Positions 1-10,824 of a stretch of DNA of 64,000 nt are shown one piece after another. The translations under genes were made by a program, and so were the position numbers. The stretch is from contig NC_062254.1 in assembly GCF_905475465.1 (NCBI RefSeq), forward strand, positions 1,942,001-2,006,000, written 5' to 3'. The notes beneath the pieces were generated by a model. The model had not been told where the DNA came from and ran no database searches. It saw nothing but the letters and a program-made list of their open reading frames with translations. The stretch is from Pieris napi (Eukaryota; Arthropoda; Insecta; Lepidoptera; Pieridae). Positions within the stretch are counted from its first letter, which is position 1. The number at the start of each line of letters is the position of its first letter.

Positions 1-69
1 GTCTAAAGCATGCCAGCGTCACCAAGCAAGCATGGATGTTTCTTACTTCAGTCGTGCGAGTTTTAAATA

Positions 70-163
70 TATAGAAAGTAAAGTCTATTGGCGCACGAGG
101 TTCGAATCAACAATCTCAGAGACCAAAATCGCATGCTCAAGCCACTAGGCCAACACTGCTATA
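70..163 (-). repeat. SINE-A fragment (tRNA-headed SINE)
   Basis: Reverse complement shows the SINE-A head: 'GTTGGCCTAGTGGC' (A-box-like), 'GGTTCGA' (B-box-like) and the 'TAGACTTTC' continuation. The body is missing. Confidence 0.75.
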
Positions 164-164
164 G

Positions 165-953
165 ATGAACTAAACATAGCTTCAGTAGCGATTTAGGATT
201 TATATTCGATTACTATTCGATAAATTTGCTCTGAATTAATTGTAAGCACACTCAAAGTTCACACAGAAAGTCTATGTATTTATTTATTTATTTAGAAAAC
301 AAAACAGATACATCACTATAAAATAAAAAGTAAAAAATAAAACATATAATTAACACATTGGATATATCCACAGAAAGTTTCACTGATAAAAATAAGATGC
401 AAAGCATGACGGCAGAACGTTAGCTACTTATACACAAAGTATACTTGTATAAAACAGAACAACGACAAACATACTAGTATCTAGATATAATAAAGATACA
501 AGGCTTAGGACAATAATAGTTGTTTTAACTTATTCTTAAATGAAGTAGTAGAAGTCATATGGTAAACATCGACTTCTGCGTCTGATCTTTTGTAATTGGC
601 AAACGAATCAAAATAACTCTAATTTATCCAATAAAACACGACGGTTATGAATTTTTAGTCGCTTATAACTTTATATAAACTATAATAGATTCTTTGGTCA
701 TAACACGCAGAGGTCCCGATAACTCGGAGAAGCTTGTGGTGAAGGTCACGATCGACCAAGTTAAGGTCCTTATAGGCATTAGTATTTAGGAGCTGATGCT
801 TGTAGAAGACAGGGGGAATGGAGGATTTGCACCTACAAGACCTTCAGCAATGAACAACGAGGAATTTTAATATTTTTAAAAGACACAAATGAAATGCCTT
901 TTGATGTACATATGAGGGGAATAATTTTTATATATTATTAACATTTGTCCAGT
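165..953. other. AT-rich stretch without gene
   Basis: Nothing coding is seen. About 795-850 resembles 55455-55530 (GAAGACAGGG..AATGGAGGA), suggesting an old interspersed repeat. Confidence 0.5.
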
Positions 954-956
954 TAA

Positions 957-1201
957 GGCAGCCTACGCACTGGCGACCATAGACGCGGCCAGGCCGCCGC
1001 GGCCCTGGTCGCCGGTGCGTAGGCAAGCGCGACATGCGGACGGCATCGCGTGGCATCAAATTAGACGCCGCGGCCAACGGTGGCCGCTGGTCGCTGGCCG
1101 CTAAGTGCGTAGGGGCTATAGCGATGGCCATATAAAGTTCAGAATTCACTGGCCGCCGCGGCCAGGTCGCGGCGACCATGGTCGCCAGTGCGTAGGCAGC
1201 C
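957..1201. mobile_element. GC-rich MITE with TAA target duplication
   Basis: Terminal inverted repeats of about 23 bp (GGCAGCCTACGCACTGGCGA... against its complement, one mismatch) flank a GC-rich core with CGCGGCC motifs. TAA is found on both sides (954-956, 1202-1204). There is no coding capacity. The TSD fits PIF/Harbinger-type MITEs. Confidence 0.8.
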
Positions 1202-1204
1202 TAA

Positions 1205-2637
1205 GCGGGAAGCTGGCCAGGAATTAAGAACACTAGAGGTATACGTTTTAATTTCGCGTTAAAATCGTTTAATTTAGAACGGTAAACAATACGTTTCTTC
1301 TTCTTTTGGTGCCTCTCCATTACTGGATGGCCTTCAGTCTCATGAAGCGAGTCTTGTCCTATTCCAGATGCAGCAACTCGCAGTCGCAATACCTGTCCAC
1401 TAACGTTGCGAAGACATGACTTTTTCATTTACCTACCCTGGATTTTACCCATTATAATTAATTGAAGGAGGTGGTAGCGGTTATGGCGCAACACGTGGCC
1501 CTGGTACGCAACTTTCTGTTGTTTAACAATCCACAGACACAAATACGTTAAAAGCCTTGGAATATAATAATAGGCGTATCATTCCTGGCCATGTAAAGCG
1601 TGTCCTAGACGCAATTTGACGTTTAGTTTCATGTCCAAAAGTTCACCGGCCGACAGGAACAATTGTAAATATCCCGATATAACTCCCGAATTGGCACATC
1701 TCCAAGGCATACCAGTCACTTGTAAACAGAAATCGATGTGACGAACCCTTGTGGCGTGATAGTGCGAATTATTCTGCACATATTATTATGAAATAGCCCA
1801 TAAGGAATGGAGCAATTTCTTTAGTGATAACAATTTTCTATTAGAAAAAAATACAGTAAAATCCTTTTCAAAACTTTTGTTACCTTAGGAACGATTTTAA
1901 ATTCATTGGAGATCAGTGCTATATAGACTACGCTTTTCTGTAGGTATATATATATATATATGTGTCGTATTTTTTTTTGTTCTATTCATTGTTTACATTT
2001 GTTTTAATTGATTTGTTTTATTCCATTCTTTATGTTTAAGGAATATCTTATGTAGTTTTGCACTTCTTGTGTTCACTAAGGTGATTTATTAAGATAAGTT
2101 TAAATAATCCTGTGTTTTCGCTAACTAGCCCTGTTGGCTCGCTCGAATGCGACTTTTAAGCTAGTTGCCATCCTTTTTGTTTAATTATTTTTACGCGTGT
2201 TTTGTGTCCAAGTGTTGTTCTTAAAGACCGATCTGGTCGCCAAACTCCAAAAAAGTGCATTATTTCTTTCCATTTTTCGCAATCGTTTCTTAAAGTAGGG
2301 CGAATGGAAAAAATATATGGTGGAGTTGAGTAGTTTATGTATCCATATTGAAAGGTCAATACACGATTTAAATAACTTCGCTTTATAAAAAAAAACCACA
2401 CATAGCCAAAAATAATGTATATATAGAGCATGATTTTGAAATTTACACGATATATTTTATCGCAAGCCAAGTAATCCATTTCAGAAAAAAAAATAAAATT
2501 ACATTAATTTAATGTTTTACATAACTAATTGTTATTACGGGCCGGCGCGCCTCAGTTCTCCAGCACTCCACCCCGAGACACTGACACAGCAATTCGTGCT
2601 GGGATAGGGCCTTAAGATCATTTATTTTTATTACAGT
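1205..2637. other. AT-rich stretch, possible decayed element
   Basis: The minus-strand frame at 1201-1428 (KKKKRIVYRSKLND) and another at 1579-1779 have GC above the flanks. They could be remnants of a transposon protein, but I recognise no domain. (TA)n lies at about 1942-1962. Confidence 0.3.
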
Positions 2638-2770
2638 GAGGTAACGGGCAGAAAGCACACCTGGTTTTAAGTGATACGCTCCTCTCTAAGGACTCTAAGT
2701 CGAATTTGTTCGGAACTTCAGCAGCTGGTTCCACAAAATGGCGGATCGAAAGTAATTCCTTGAAATTTGC
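2638..2770 (+). repeat. Repeat family I copy (decayed)
   Basis: Matches the family typified at 49091-49360: 'GGGCAG..C.CACCTG...TTAAGTGATAC', 'GGACTCTAAGTCGAATT', 'CAGCTGGTTCCAC'. Internally deleted. Confidence 0.7.
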
Positions 2771-4020
2771 CTTTCTACGTTTGCTTACAAGCCACGATTA
2801 GTTAAGTCAATTAGCTACTTTTTATATAAATTACTTTAACATAGCTCATATACGTTAAGATCCATAGATTTGGCACGTCTCTACGTCCGCCTCGTAATTT
2901 AATGTATCGTGACAAATATGAATTGCCAGTAAATCCTTATCTTGACGTGATTTAGTGCCGGTAACATGACATAAAACTGAAAACGTAATTACGATGGTGA
3001 TATTCTTTTAATTAATTATTTTTATTATTATTATGTAGGTTAAGAAAATTGTAAATACTGTGTATTTGATTGTTTTGTTTAGGTTTTAACGATATTTAAA
3101 AATTAAGATGGTCGTATGATTAATTTATTATTTTATAAGATTTAAAAAGAACGTTTTGATTCTCTCTGGGATTTTTTTCTAATATGTATATTAAACAGCT
3201 ACATGTTAGCTTTTAATATTTATTTAATTTAATTCTAAACATTTTTTTATGAAACATATTCTTAAGAATCTTGCTACAAGTGCACATGTGCAATAGTTAC
3301 TCATTTGACTCGTTCGGTTGTTTACGAATTGTTGTGTGACTCGAAGGGACATGTTCGAGTCGGAGTAGGGAATAGATTATATGTATAAATAATATTTTTA
3401 AAAAACTAAAAAACACGCTTTTAAAGTACATCAAACTAAAAAGTGAAAAATAGTTCCTAATTTAGGCTGAAAATGGTAATGAACAAAAAATACTGGTATT
3501 ATTGTGGAAAAGCGTGGGTTGCTCGATAGACGAAAAATATGGCACAGAGCGCCCGAGCCAGAGGCTTTTATACATAAATAGTGAAAATGGTTCAAAAATT
3601 ATATACCCTATTCATAGTAGCGTAGTAGATTGTTTTAAACCAAATAAAATTACGTTATCATGTCAATTGTTACACAAACATTACTTCAGACAAGTCGCAT
3701 TTCATCGTAATAGTCGATAAGACCTTTACAAAAAGAAACAATCATTGTGTGATGACATTGCGTTTCCGTACCCACATTTTGCAGTAAATTTTTAAGAAAA
3801 AATATGTTAATTCGCTGAATCATGTGTAAAAGTTTCAGACCAATAGTTTGAAGTAATCTCTGACATCATTTTACGAGCACAATAGGTCAGTGTATGCAAT
3901 ATAACTACGTAAAATGATTCTAAAAACGCCAAGACTTGGTGTTGCAAGTTGCCCATGGGCGGCAGTACACACCACTAAATTTTATTTATTGTCCCTATAT
4001 AACGACAGGTTTATTTGAAC
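2771..4020. other. AT-rich stretch with a short non-LTR tail piece
   Basis: No gene is seen. About 3020-3090 matches the family M tail (TATGTAGGTTAAGAAAATTG, AAATACTGTGTATTTG). The open frame at 3502-3720 has no recognisable domain. Confidence 0.45.
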
Positions 4021-4021
4021 T

Positions 4022-4240
4022 TATGATCCTCCGAAACAGCTTAACAGATTTTAATTTATAGCACAAAGTGCAAACGGACAGGAGGATCACCTGATATTAG
4101 TGATACCTCTGCCCATGGACACTCAATGCCGTTTAAACACTGGACAAACATGGACACTCAAAGGGTTCGCGATTGCGGTGCCGGCCTTTTAAGAATTGGT
4201 ACGCTCTTCTCTTGAAGGACTCCAAGTCGATAATTCCAGT
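4022..4240 (+). repeat. Repeat family I copy joined to a family G scrap
   Basis: 4022-4055 resembles the minus-strand end of family G (CTCCGAAACAGCTTAACAGA). From 4068 it is family I (GCAAACGGACAGGAGGATCA, CCCATGGACACTCAATGCC, GGCCTTTTAAGAATTGGTAC). Confidence 0.7.
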
Positions 4241-4471
4241 AGATATGAGAACAGGTCGTTAACTCCTATATATCCGTCTTTATCTCTGAGTGCTAAGGGT
4301 CCACCCCAATTTTTAGGATTTGCTAAAAAAGGGACTGGAATAATCTTATTATGGAAAAACAACGTTTTCCAGCCAGAAATTCGTATAAATCGAGCTATCT
4401 GGACGGTACGGCGGCTGTGGTGTGATGAGAGTGGGTGAGATCAGAATTGAGACCGTAAATATTTTACTTAA

Positions 4472-4744
4472 GGGAGCGTTAAAGTATTACGTAACGAATT
4501 GGGGGGGGGATCCTTTTGTAAAAAGTTACTATGCGCGACAGGGGTTGAATTACGCGTTATTGTTAATATTATTTTCCACTTTCCACTACTTTACCCCACA
4601 TAATGGTATCTTTTAAGTATAGAGTCGCTAGGTGGTCACGAAACGTTTTACTATACTTGGGTACAGAAAAACGTTACGGCGCGTTACATGGGGGGGGGGT
4701 CAATAATCTCCAAAAATTGCGTGACGTAATACTTGAACGCTCCC
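4472..4744 (-). mobile_element. MITE family B copy 1 (TSD TAA)
   Basis: TIRs begin GGGAGCGTT(C/A)AAGTATTACGT and are bracketed by TAA on both sides (4469-4471, 4745-4747). It is in opposite orientation to the other four copies. Contains long G runs. No coding capacity. Confidence 0.9.
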
Positions 4745-4747
4745 TAA

Positions 4748-6455
4748 GTAACATTAATGGTTTTAAAAAAAAAATTTAGTTACGCTACGGGGAGGTATAT
4801 ATCTTTAGAGTTAAATACTCTAATAATAAAACTTAGTAATAAATCGAAACCTTTTTCAGGCCCCAGTATATGTCATGGGGATTACTAGATTCATCCTTGG
4901 TCGATTTTTGTCGTTTGTTTTCAAATGTCAAAATCTACTACGTTTTTGACATTCAGGAGTCAAACTTCATTAATAAAATTCCAGTCTAAATTCCTTTTGA
5001 CCTTGGATCGTTCCTGCCAAAAGGTTGGTACCCCTGCGAAAGTGTGCCAGTTAGACTGAATTGGTGAACCAATGTATCAATTAGATAATGGTCATGAATG
5101 GGCTTTGATTGTCACAAACTACGCAGTCGACTGACTAAACAATCAATTGTTATTTGTTTTTCGCATTTAGTTTCGTTAACAATTCCACAGAGACATTATA
5201 TATATATATATGGTTTCTTTACCAAATCCTCCATTAATACATGGCATTTTTTTATAGGGCAAGGATAGCGGTGTAATATATTTTCGTAACAGTATAAGGA
5301 AAATGTCATTAACTAAAAACCCTATTTTATCATGCAATAAAATTGAGAAAAAAAAAGTCGATAAATTGAACACCATTGCAAATTCACGTCGGTAAATAGC
5401 GGCAGCGCCGCGCATGGGCGTGCTAGTTCGGTAGGATTAAATAGATATTATCGCTAAGTTGACTTGTATCAAAATCATAACAAATTCAGATAGGATACGA
5501 TTGTTTACTTATTAGATGTTCAGAAGTGTTGTATGAATATTTAAATCTCAACTATACCCAATGTGTACCGTGTCGGCAATAACAATACAAATATCGTGTC
5601 CATTAATAAATTGTAGTGTAATTATAATTGATACAAAAACAATTACAGCGATTATAGCAAGCCATATTTCATCGTAATTCCCACAAAAATCATTCATTAA
5701 GATCATCATCAAAATCGTGATTTTATAATTAAATTACTTTGCTTTCGTGTTTTGTTCTTACTATATAGTCCATTGAAATGTTACATTTGCTGAACATTTG
5801 TTACTGGACGCAATTATTATCAGAATTTTGGCTTTATGATAAAAAGACATAATTGATCCTTTAAAAAAAAGTATAATAAGAATGATTATTTGAGTGAAAC
5901 ATAATATTAATTTGATGATATAATAATAAATTTTAATAATGTGTTGCAGTGATAAAATATTATAACAATTGACTATGATGCTATGATTGATACTGTAATA
6001 TGCAACTTCTATGTAAAATTCTACCTTTTAATTATGTAATACAAATTTGCACGCCATTACGATGGCAGTACATATATGCGAAATTTAGATTGTACCACAA
6101 AAATATTTTTTTATACCTAATAATTGTCAGTCTCATGTAATAAATATTATTAGCAACCATAATTATCTACAACCTAACACCAGTTACTATTTACTGCATA
6201 ATGTGAGTGCAGACATCTTTGCAATATCAACATCGAGACAGAACTGATAAGATAATGTCGAGTAGAAATTTCCCTTGAGTAATCAATAATACTTTCCGTA
6301 CTGATCCCATGATATTTGAATCAAGGCTGTCTAATTCCCAATAGTTCATATAATACAATGTTCTTAATATGTGTGCAATAATTTTTATTTCATACAGTAG
6401 GTATAAATTAAAATACGATTCAGCAAAATTTAGAAAAATTATTAATATTTCTGTA
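4748..6455. other. AT-rich stretch without recognisable gene
   Basis: Only chance-length open frames are present. A short (TA)n lies at about 5200-5212. It falls in the presumed long GOGAT intron. Confidence 0.5.
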
Positions 6456-6459
6456 TTAA

Positions 6460-6575
6460 TATATAGGGGGCAAAACAAGCCTACAGGACGCCCAAAACGG
6501 GCAGTCTTCACAGCTCATGAACAACAATTTTAGCTGCTACGTTGCCGGCCTTTGAGGGAGGAGTATACTCTACAC
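6460..6575 (+). repeat. Repeat family I variant
   Basis: AGGGGGCAAAACAAGCCTAC, then 'GGGCAGTCTTCAC', 'GTTGCCGGCCTTTGAGGGAG' and 'AGTATACTC', shared with 55147-55255 and 58829-58945. Confidence 0.75.
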
Positions 6576-7113
6576 CTTTTTTCTTTAGATAAAATATGTC
6601 CTATCCTATGTATTGATTACGGTTAATTTTTTTTAATAACGCTTATGTCGATATTAATCAAAAGTGTTAGCCTATATGAAGGGACTACAGAACACAAAAA
6701 TAATTGTATCAATTCAAAACAGTAATTCCTAAGGTTAGCAGTTGAATAACAGGAACAAATTCTTAAGGTACATATCATTTAATAAAAAAAAATTTTGAAG
6801 ACAGTTTATTAAAAAAATAATAAGTAAAGACGTAAAATTTCTATAGAAAATTATTACCTACCAGTAGTTATAATGATAATAGAACGACTTCTGGTTTCTA
6901 TTACATACATGAGTATCATTTACATGTAAATATATTGTCAATAGATATCGCGTAATAGGTTTTTTCTGCAAGGACAGATAAATGGAAGAATGATTTTGTA
7001 AGGACGTATACACATGTCATTTATTTTTAAAATACGTTACACAAACGCTTGGTTGTATGTATTACTAAATGCGGCGTTTGGGTTCAATTCCCAAAAAGAT
7101 ATATGAATTGTAT
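6576..7113. other. AT-rich stretch, nothing recognised
   Basis: No coding, RNA or repeat signal that I can support. Confidence 0.5.
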
Positions 7114-7440
7114 ATCAAATATATAAAATTCTCGTGTCGCGGTGTTTGTGGTTAAACTCCTCCGAAACGGCTTACCCGATTCTCATGAAATTTTGTGTGC
7201 ATATTGGGTAGGTCTGAGAATCGGACAACATCTATTTTTCATCCCCCTAAATGTTAAGGGTAATATACCCCAAAAAATTTTTTTTTTCAATTTTAAAAAA
7301 AAATATTTTTTATGATACAGCATTAGTAAATATGTACATACAACCCCCTACAATAAAAATTATTTCACCCCTCTACGATCAACCCCTATTTATTATTATA
7401 AATGATATGCATGGCAAAACGACGTTTGCCAGGTCAGCAA
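7114..7440 (-). repeat. Repeat family G (GCTGACCCGGCAAACG) copy
   Basis: Minus-strand copy: starts with the complement of the ...CGACACGAGAATTTTATATA tail and ends with the complement of CTGACCTGGCAAACGTCG. It abuts a family I copy directly at 7441. Confidence 0.85.
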
Positions 7441-7540
7441 CAGGGCAAACGGGTAGGATGCTCATCTGATGTTGAGTGATACCGCAGCCCATGGACACTC
7501 AATGCCAGAGGGCTCGCGAGTGCGTTGTCGGCCTTTTTAT
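7441..7540 (+). repeat. Repeat family I copy
   Basis: CAGGGCAAACGGGTAGGATG, CATCTGATGTTGAGTGATAC, CGCGAGTGCGTTGTCGGCCT. Confidence 0.8.
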
Positions 7541-8463
7541 AACGAGAAAACCAAATTTATTAGAATTATAAAAAATATTGTTACTTAAAGTGTACAGTCA
7601 AGAAGTGTTCCTTTATACGCTGATCTTATGTTCGCCGATTTATATAAACGAACATAATTGGTTCGTTAGATCAAATTCGCGAATACAACAGAATGAACGG
7701 AGCTTAATAAATTCGGCAGTGGGTTGATAAATTTAAAAAAAATCTATCATCCTAAACTGCAAATTATTTTATAAATGTATAATTAAATAATTATGTTATT
7801 AATTATTATGTTGGAGCAATGTCGTAACTTCCAGCTGCCATTGGCATCTTGTTATATTGGCAAATCTTAACAGGCAGGTGTTAACGGTGAAAATTTACAA
7901 GCTCTGAGACACATAATGACAATGACAGCTGACAGAAGCCGATGTATGATATGCTTTAATAAATAGATTTAACAATGTTAGAGCTGCAACGACTATTATT
8001 TGCTTTTTTGAATGGGTATTAGGTAAGAATTACTAAGATACCAATATAGAAAATAAGGTAATATATACTAAGGAATTTCTAGGTCACAGGTTTTATGTAT
8101 TGCTATGGATTTCCTGTCAAATCGCTGGCAGAATGCCAGACAGGGTCTCCGCGTTTGGCGAGGAGCCAACAATTTCGATTTTCTTATACATATAATTTTT
8201 AAAACAACGGTACAACTTCTTGAATTGAATATTCTGGTCAATGAACCGAGTTTATACGCATTGCACACTAAAGAGTATTTTCAAATGATTTTTTAAACAA
8301 ATACTTTGAATGATCGTATTAACAGGTTATTGGAGACCAGTTTTACCATCATATCATTTTCTGGTCACAATGTTATTTTAGAAAAATACACATTTGTGAT
8401 GTCGATGTCCGATGTTTATTTGGAAGGTCATCTACAGAGTTCTCTATCTTAAACAAATCTTAC
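7541..8463. other. GOGAT intron sequence
   Basis: Lies 3' of GOGAT exon 2. The GC-richer 8105-8170 piece is open in several frames but matches nothing I know. Confidence 0.4.
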
Positions 8464-8594
8464 CTCAGCTGAGCGCAGTAGAACTGATGGGGAATAGCAG
8501 TCAACACCCCAGCACCATCTCCGGTGTCGTTATCGCACGCGCACGCACCGCGATGTTCCATACGTTTCGCGAGGGTTTCGGCATCGCGGACGAT
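8464..8594 (-). CDS. Glutamate synthase (GOGAT), second coding exon
   Basis: Read on the minus strand this 131-nt segment starts after an acceptor (tttatag) and ends at a donor (GAG/gtaaga). It encodes IVRDAETLAKRMEHRGACAC followed by DNDTGDGAGVLTAIPHQFYC. This is the diagnostic N-terminal glutamine amidotransferase (class II, Ntn hydrolase) region of glutamate synthase, where the family has 'LEHRGA' and 'TGDGAG...IPH.F'. The frame joins the upstream exon without a break (HK + IVRDA, phase 0) and leaves with two bases of a codon. The enzyme makes two glutamates from glutamine and 2-oxoglutarate with NAD(P)H. No following exon is visible to the left, so the next intron exceeds 8 kb or the gene is truncated. 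GC content is clearly higher than the surroundings. The family is certain; whether the locus is intact is not. Confidence 0.88.
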
Positions 8595-9442
8595 CTATAA
8601 ACGTAAGCAACCAGCTTATAATATATAAGTTAAGTGTGTAGAAGTCCTTCGGGAAGCCTGCGAAGTGCCCAGGAGACTTCTGTGCTTCTGGAAGGAGCTA
8701 GACGAGCTTAGTTGAGCTAGAAGAAACTGAGTCCACCAACCATACCAAAAAAAGTAATAAGTAAAAAGTAAATGAAATATTTTGTCTTCTAAGTCGAAGT
8801 TTTGAATAATCTGGAGACGTAAGACATACACAATCAACTGTGGTATCAAATATTTATTTATTTACACTTCGTTGCATTAAAATAACAAATAATACATAAA
8901 AATTATAAGAGATGCAACGGGCTTATCGCTAACAAGCGATCTCTTCCAGGCAACCCTAGTAAGAGAAAAACTAAAAAATATAACGAGTAAAGTGCATAAC
9001 CAAAAGTTATATAAAAAATTATAGAACCTTAACCTAGTAATACAAAAAAAAATAACAAACTACACGTTTATTTACTTTTAATACAACTACCCTAACAGCT
9101 AATACCATTACGATAGTGAAACTTAATTAACAATGTCAATAAATGTGACAATAAACAAATTTCATGTGTTTTCTACGTATACTTAACGTAGTAAAGCATT
9201 AAGAAGACTTAATTGATACAGTGTTTGTAAATAAGCATTCAACTGTGGCTGACATACGAACTTTACGCCGACTCTACTGGCGTAAAAACATCCGTAGCTC
9301 TTATGTAAGTTCTTGATAAAGACAATCAATACGACACAATTCATTCATGATACGATATTAAATTTTTAATCAAACATCGTGAACTCTCTATATATCATTG
9401 TATAGGCCAGTAATCATGACAATTATTTTTATTTTTAGTTTG

Positions 9443-9780
9443 TAACATGATATACTTGCTTAATACTTAATAGCAGTGTTGGCCTAGTGGCTTCAGCGTG
9501 CGCCTCTCATACCTGAGGTGGTAGGTTCGACCCCAGCTGTGCACCAATGGACTTTCTATGTGCGCAATTAACATTTGCTGAACGGTGAAGGAAAACATCG
9601 TGAGGAAACCGACATGTCTTAGACCCAAAAAGTCGACGGCGCGTGTCAGGCATTGGAGGCTGATCACCTACTTGCCTGTTAGCTTTAAAAAATTGATCAT
9701 AAAACAGATCCAGAAATCTGAGGCCAAGCCCTAAAGAGGTTATAGCGCCACTTATTTATTTTAACATGATACACTTACTT
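9443..9780 (+). repeat. SINE-A copy with target duplication over a splice donor
   Basis: The SINE body is 9472-9762: head 'AGCAGTGTTGGCCTAGTGGC', B-box-like GGTTCGACC, body 'GTGAGGAAACCGACATG', tail GCGCCACTTATTTATTTT. Flanks TAACATGATATACTTGCTTA (from 9443) and TAACATGATACACTTACTTT (from 9762) are a diverged target duplication. The second copy contains the GOGAT exon 1 donor on the minus strand. Confidence 0.85.
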
Positions 9781-9888
9781 TATGGGTACGTTTTCCGTCG
9801 ATAGCGACTACAAAACCAACGCCACAGGCCTCGTGCTCGTTCTGAGGGTCGTACAAGCCTTGCTTGGCCGGCCCTTCCCACTCCATAC
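9779..9888 (-). CDS. Glutamate synthase (GOGAT), first coding exon with the catalytic Cys
   Basis: On the minus strand an acceptor (ttttccccag) precedes this 110-nt exon, and a consensus donor (AAA/gtaagtgt) follows it. It reads MEWEGPAKQGLYDPQNEHEA then CGVGFVVAIDGKRTHK. The Cys of EACGVGF (codon at 9824-9826) matches the N-terminal nucleophile of class II glutamine amidotransferases. In GOGAT this Cys is exposed by removal of a short propeptide. The ATG at 9884-9886 is probably the start codon: only two exon bases precede it, and if the exon ending at 13103 is joined an in-frame TAA lies shortly upstream. That would give a 20-residue propeptide. The donor sits inside the target duplication of a SINE (see findings). 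Confidence 0.88.
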
Positions 9889-9968
9889 CTGGGGAAAACA
9901 AACTATCAGAACTTCCAAATCGTTTGAAGCAAATTTAATTGTTAAAGATCCTATTTTGTCACGAGTTA

Positions 9969-10237
9969 GGGAGCGTTCAAGTATTACGTCACGCAATTTT
10001 TGGAGATTATGAACCCCCCCACCCATGTGCCGTAACGTAATTCTATATACCCAAGTATAGTAAAACGTTTCGTGACCACCTAGTGACTCTTTATACCTAA
10101 AAGTTACCATTATGTTGTATAAAGTACTGGAAAGTCGAAAATAATATTAACAATAACGCGTAATTCAATCCCCGCCCCGCACCGTTACGTTTTACAAAAG
10201 GACCCCAAAATTCGTTACGTAATACTTGAACGCTCCC
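9969..10237 (+). mobile_element. MITE family B copy 2 (TSD TTA)
   Basis: GGGAGCGTTCAAGTATTACG ... AATACTTGAACGCTCCC with TTA at 9966-9968 and 10238-10240. The core shares 'CGTTTCGTGACCACCTAGTG' and 'CAATAACGCGTAATTCAATC' with the other copies. Confidence 0.92.
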
Positions 10238-10541
10238 TTAGCCTGGTGGTTAAGTATATCTAAGGGTGAGGTTCAGAAACGAAACTTAGTGCTAAGTCTG
10301 ACTTCCGTAAGTCAAAAATGTATTGGATTTTGAATTAAGTGATATTGTGTTGGAATGGCCGCCAATCGATGTTTATACTGAGAAACTTCGCAAGGAATCT
10401 ATTGCGTCGTTTTCGTTTTGTAAAGAACAAGGCATTTTTTTTAATTAATAATAAATACCCGCATCAATCTTAGTATAAAATGTTTCTAGTGAAAATTGCC
10501 CTTTATTAACTTAATTTGACCAACTTGACTTCTTTGCTTAA

Positions 10542-10821
10542 GGGAGCGTTCAAGTATAAAGTCACGCAATTTTTGGAGATTTTTGACTCCCCCCCCATGT
10601 ATCGCGCCGTAACGTTTTTCTGTACCCAAGTATAGTAAAATGTTTCGTGACTACTTAGTGACTCTTTATACCCATAAGTTACCATTATGTGGTGTAAAGT
10701 ACCGGAAAGTGGAAAATAATATTAACAATAACGCGTAATTCAATCCCCGCCCCGCATCGTAACGTTTTACAAAAAGCCCCCCCCCCCCCCCAAATTCGTT
10801 ACGTAATACTTGATCACTCCC
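10542..10821 (+). mobile_element. MITE family B copy 3 (TSD TAA)
   Basis: Same TIRs and core as copy 2, 304 bp downstream in the same orientation. TAA is at 10539-10541 and 10822-10824. A poly-C run lies near its right end. Confidence 0.92.
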
Positions 10822-10824
10822 TAA

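Noticed and set aside
928..1179. Arg/Pro-rich minus-strand protein
   Set aside because: Lies entirely in the GC-rich MITE; open because of base composition.
1942..1962. (TA)n tracts as possible origins or promoters
   Set aside because: Ordinary microsatellites; similar tracts at 5200, 25698 and 33765 have no associated feature.
8105..8296. Open frame NRWQNARQGLRVWRGANNFD as a further GOGAT exon
   Set aside because: No GOGAT similarity in either strand and no matching splice phase.
9808..10110. 100-aa minus-strand protein
   Set aside because: Different frame from GOGAT, running from MITE B into the GOGAT exon; only the GOGAT frame is conserved.
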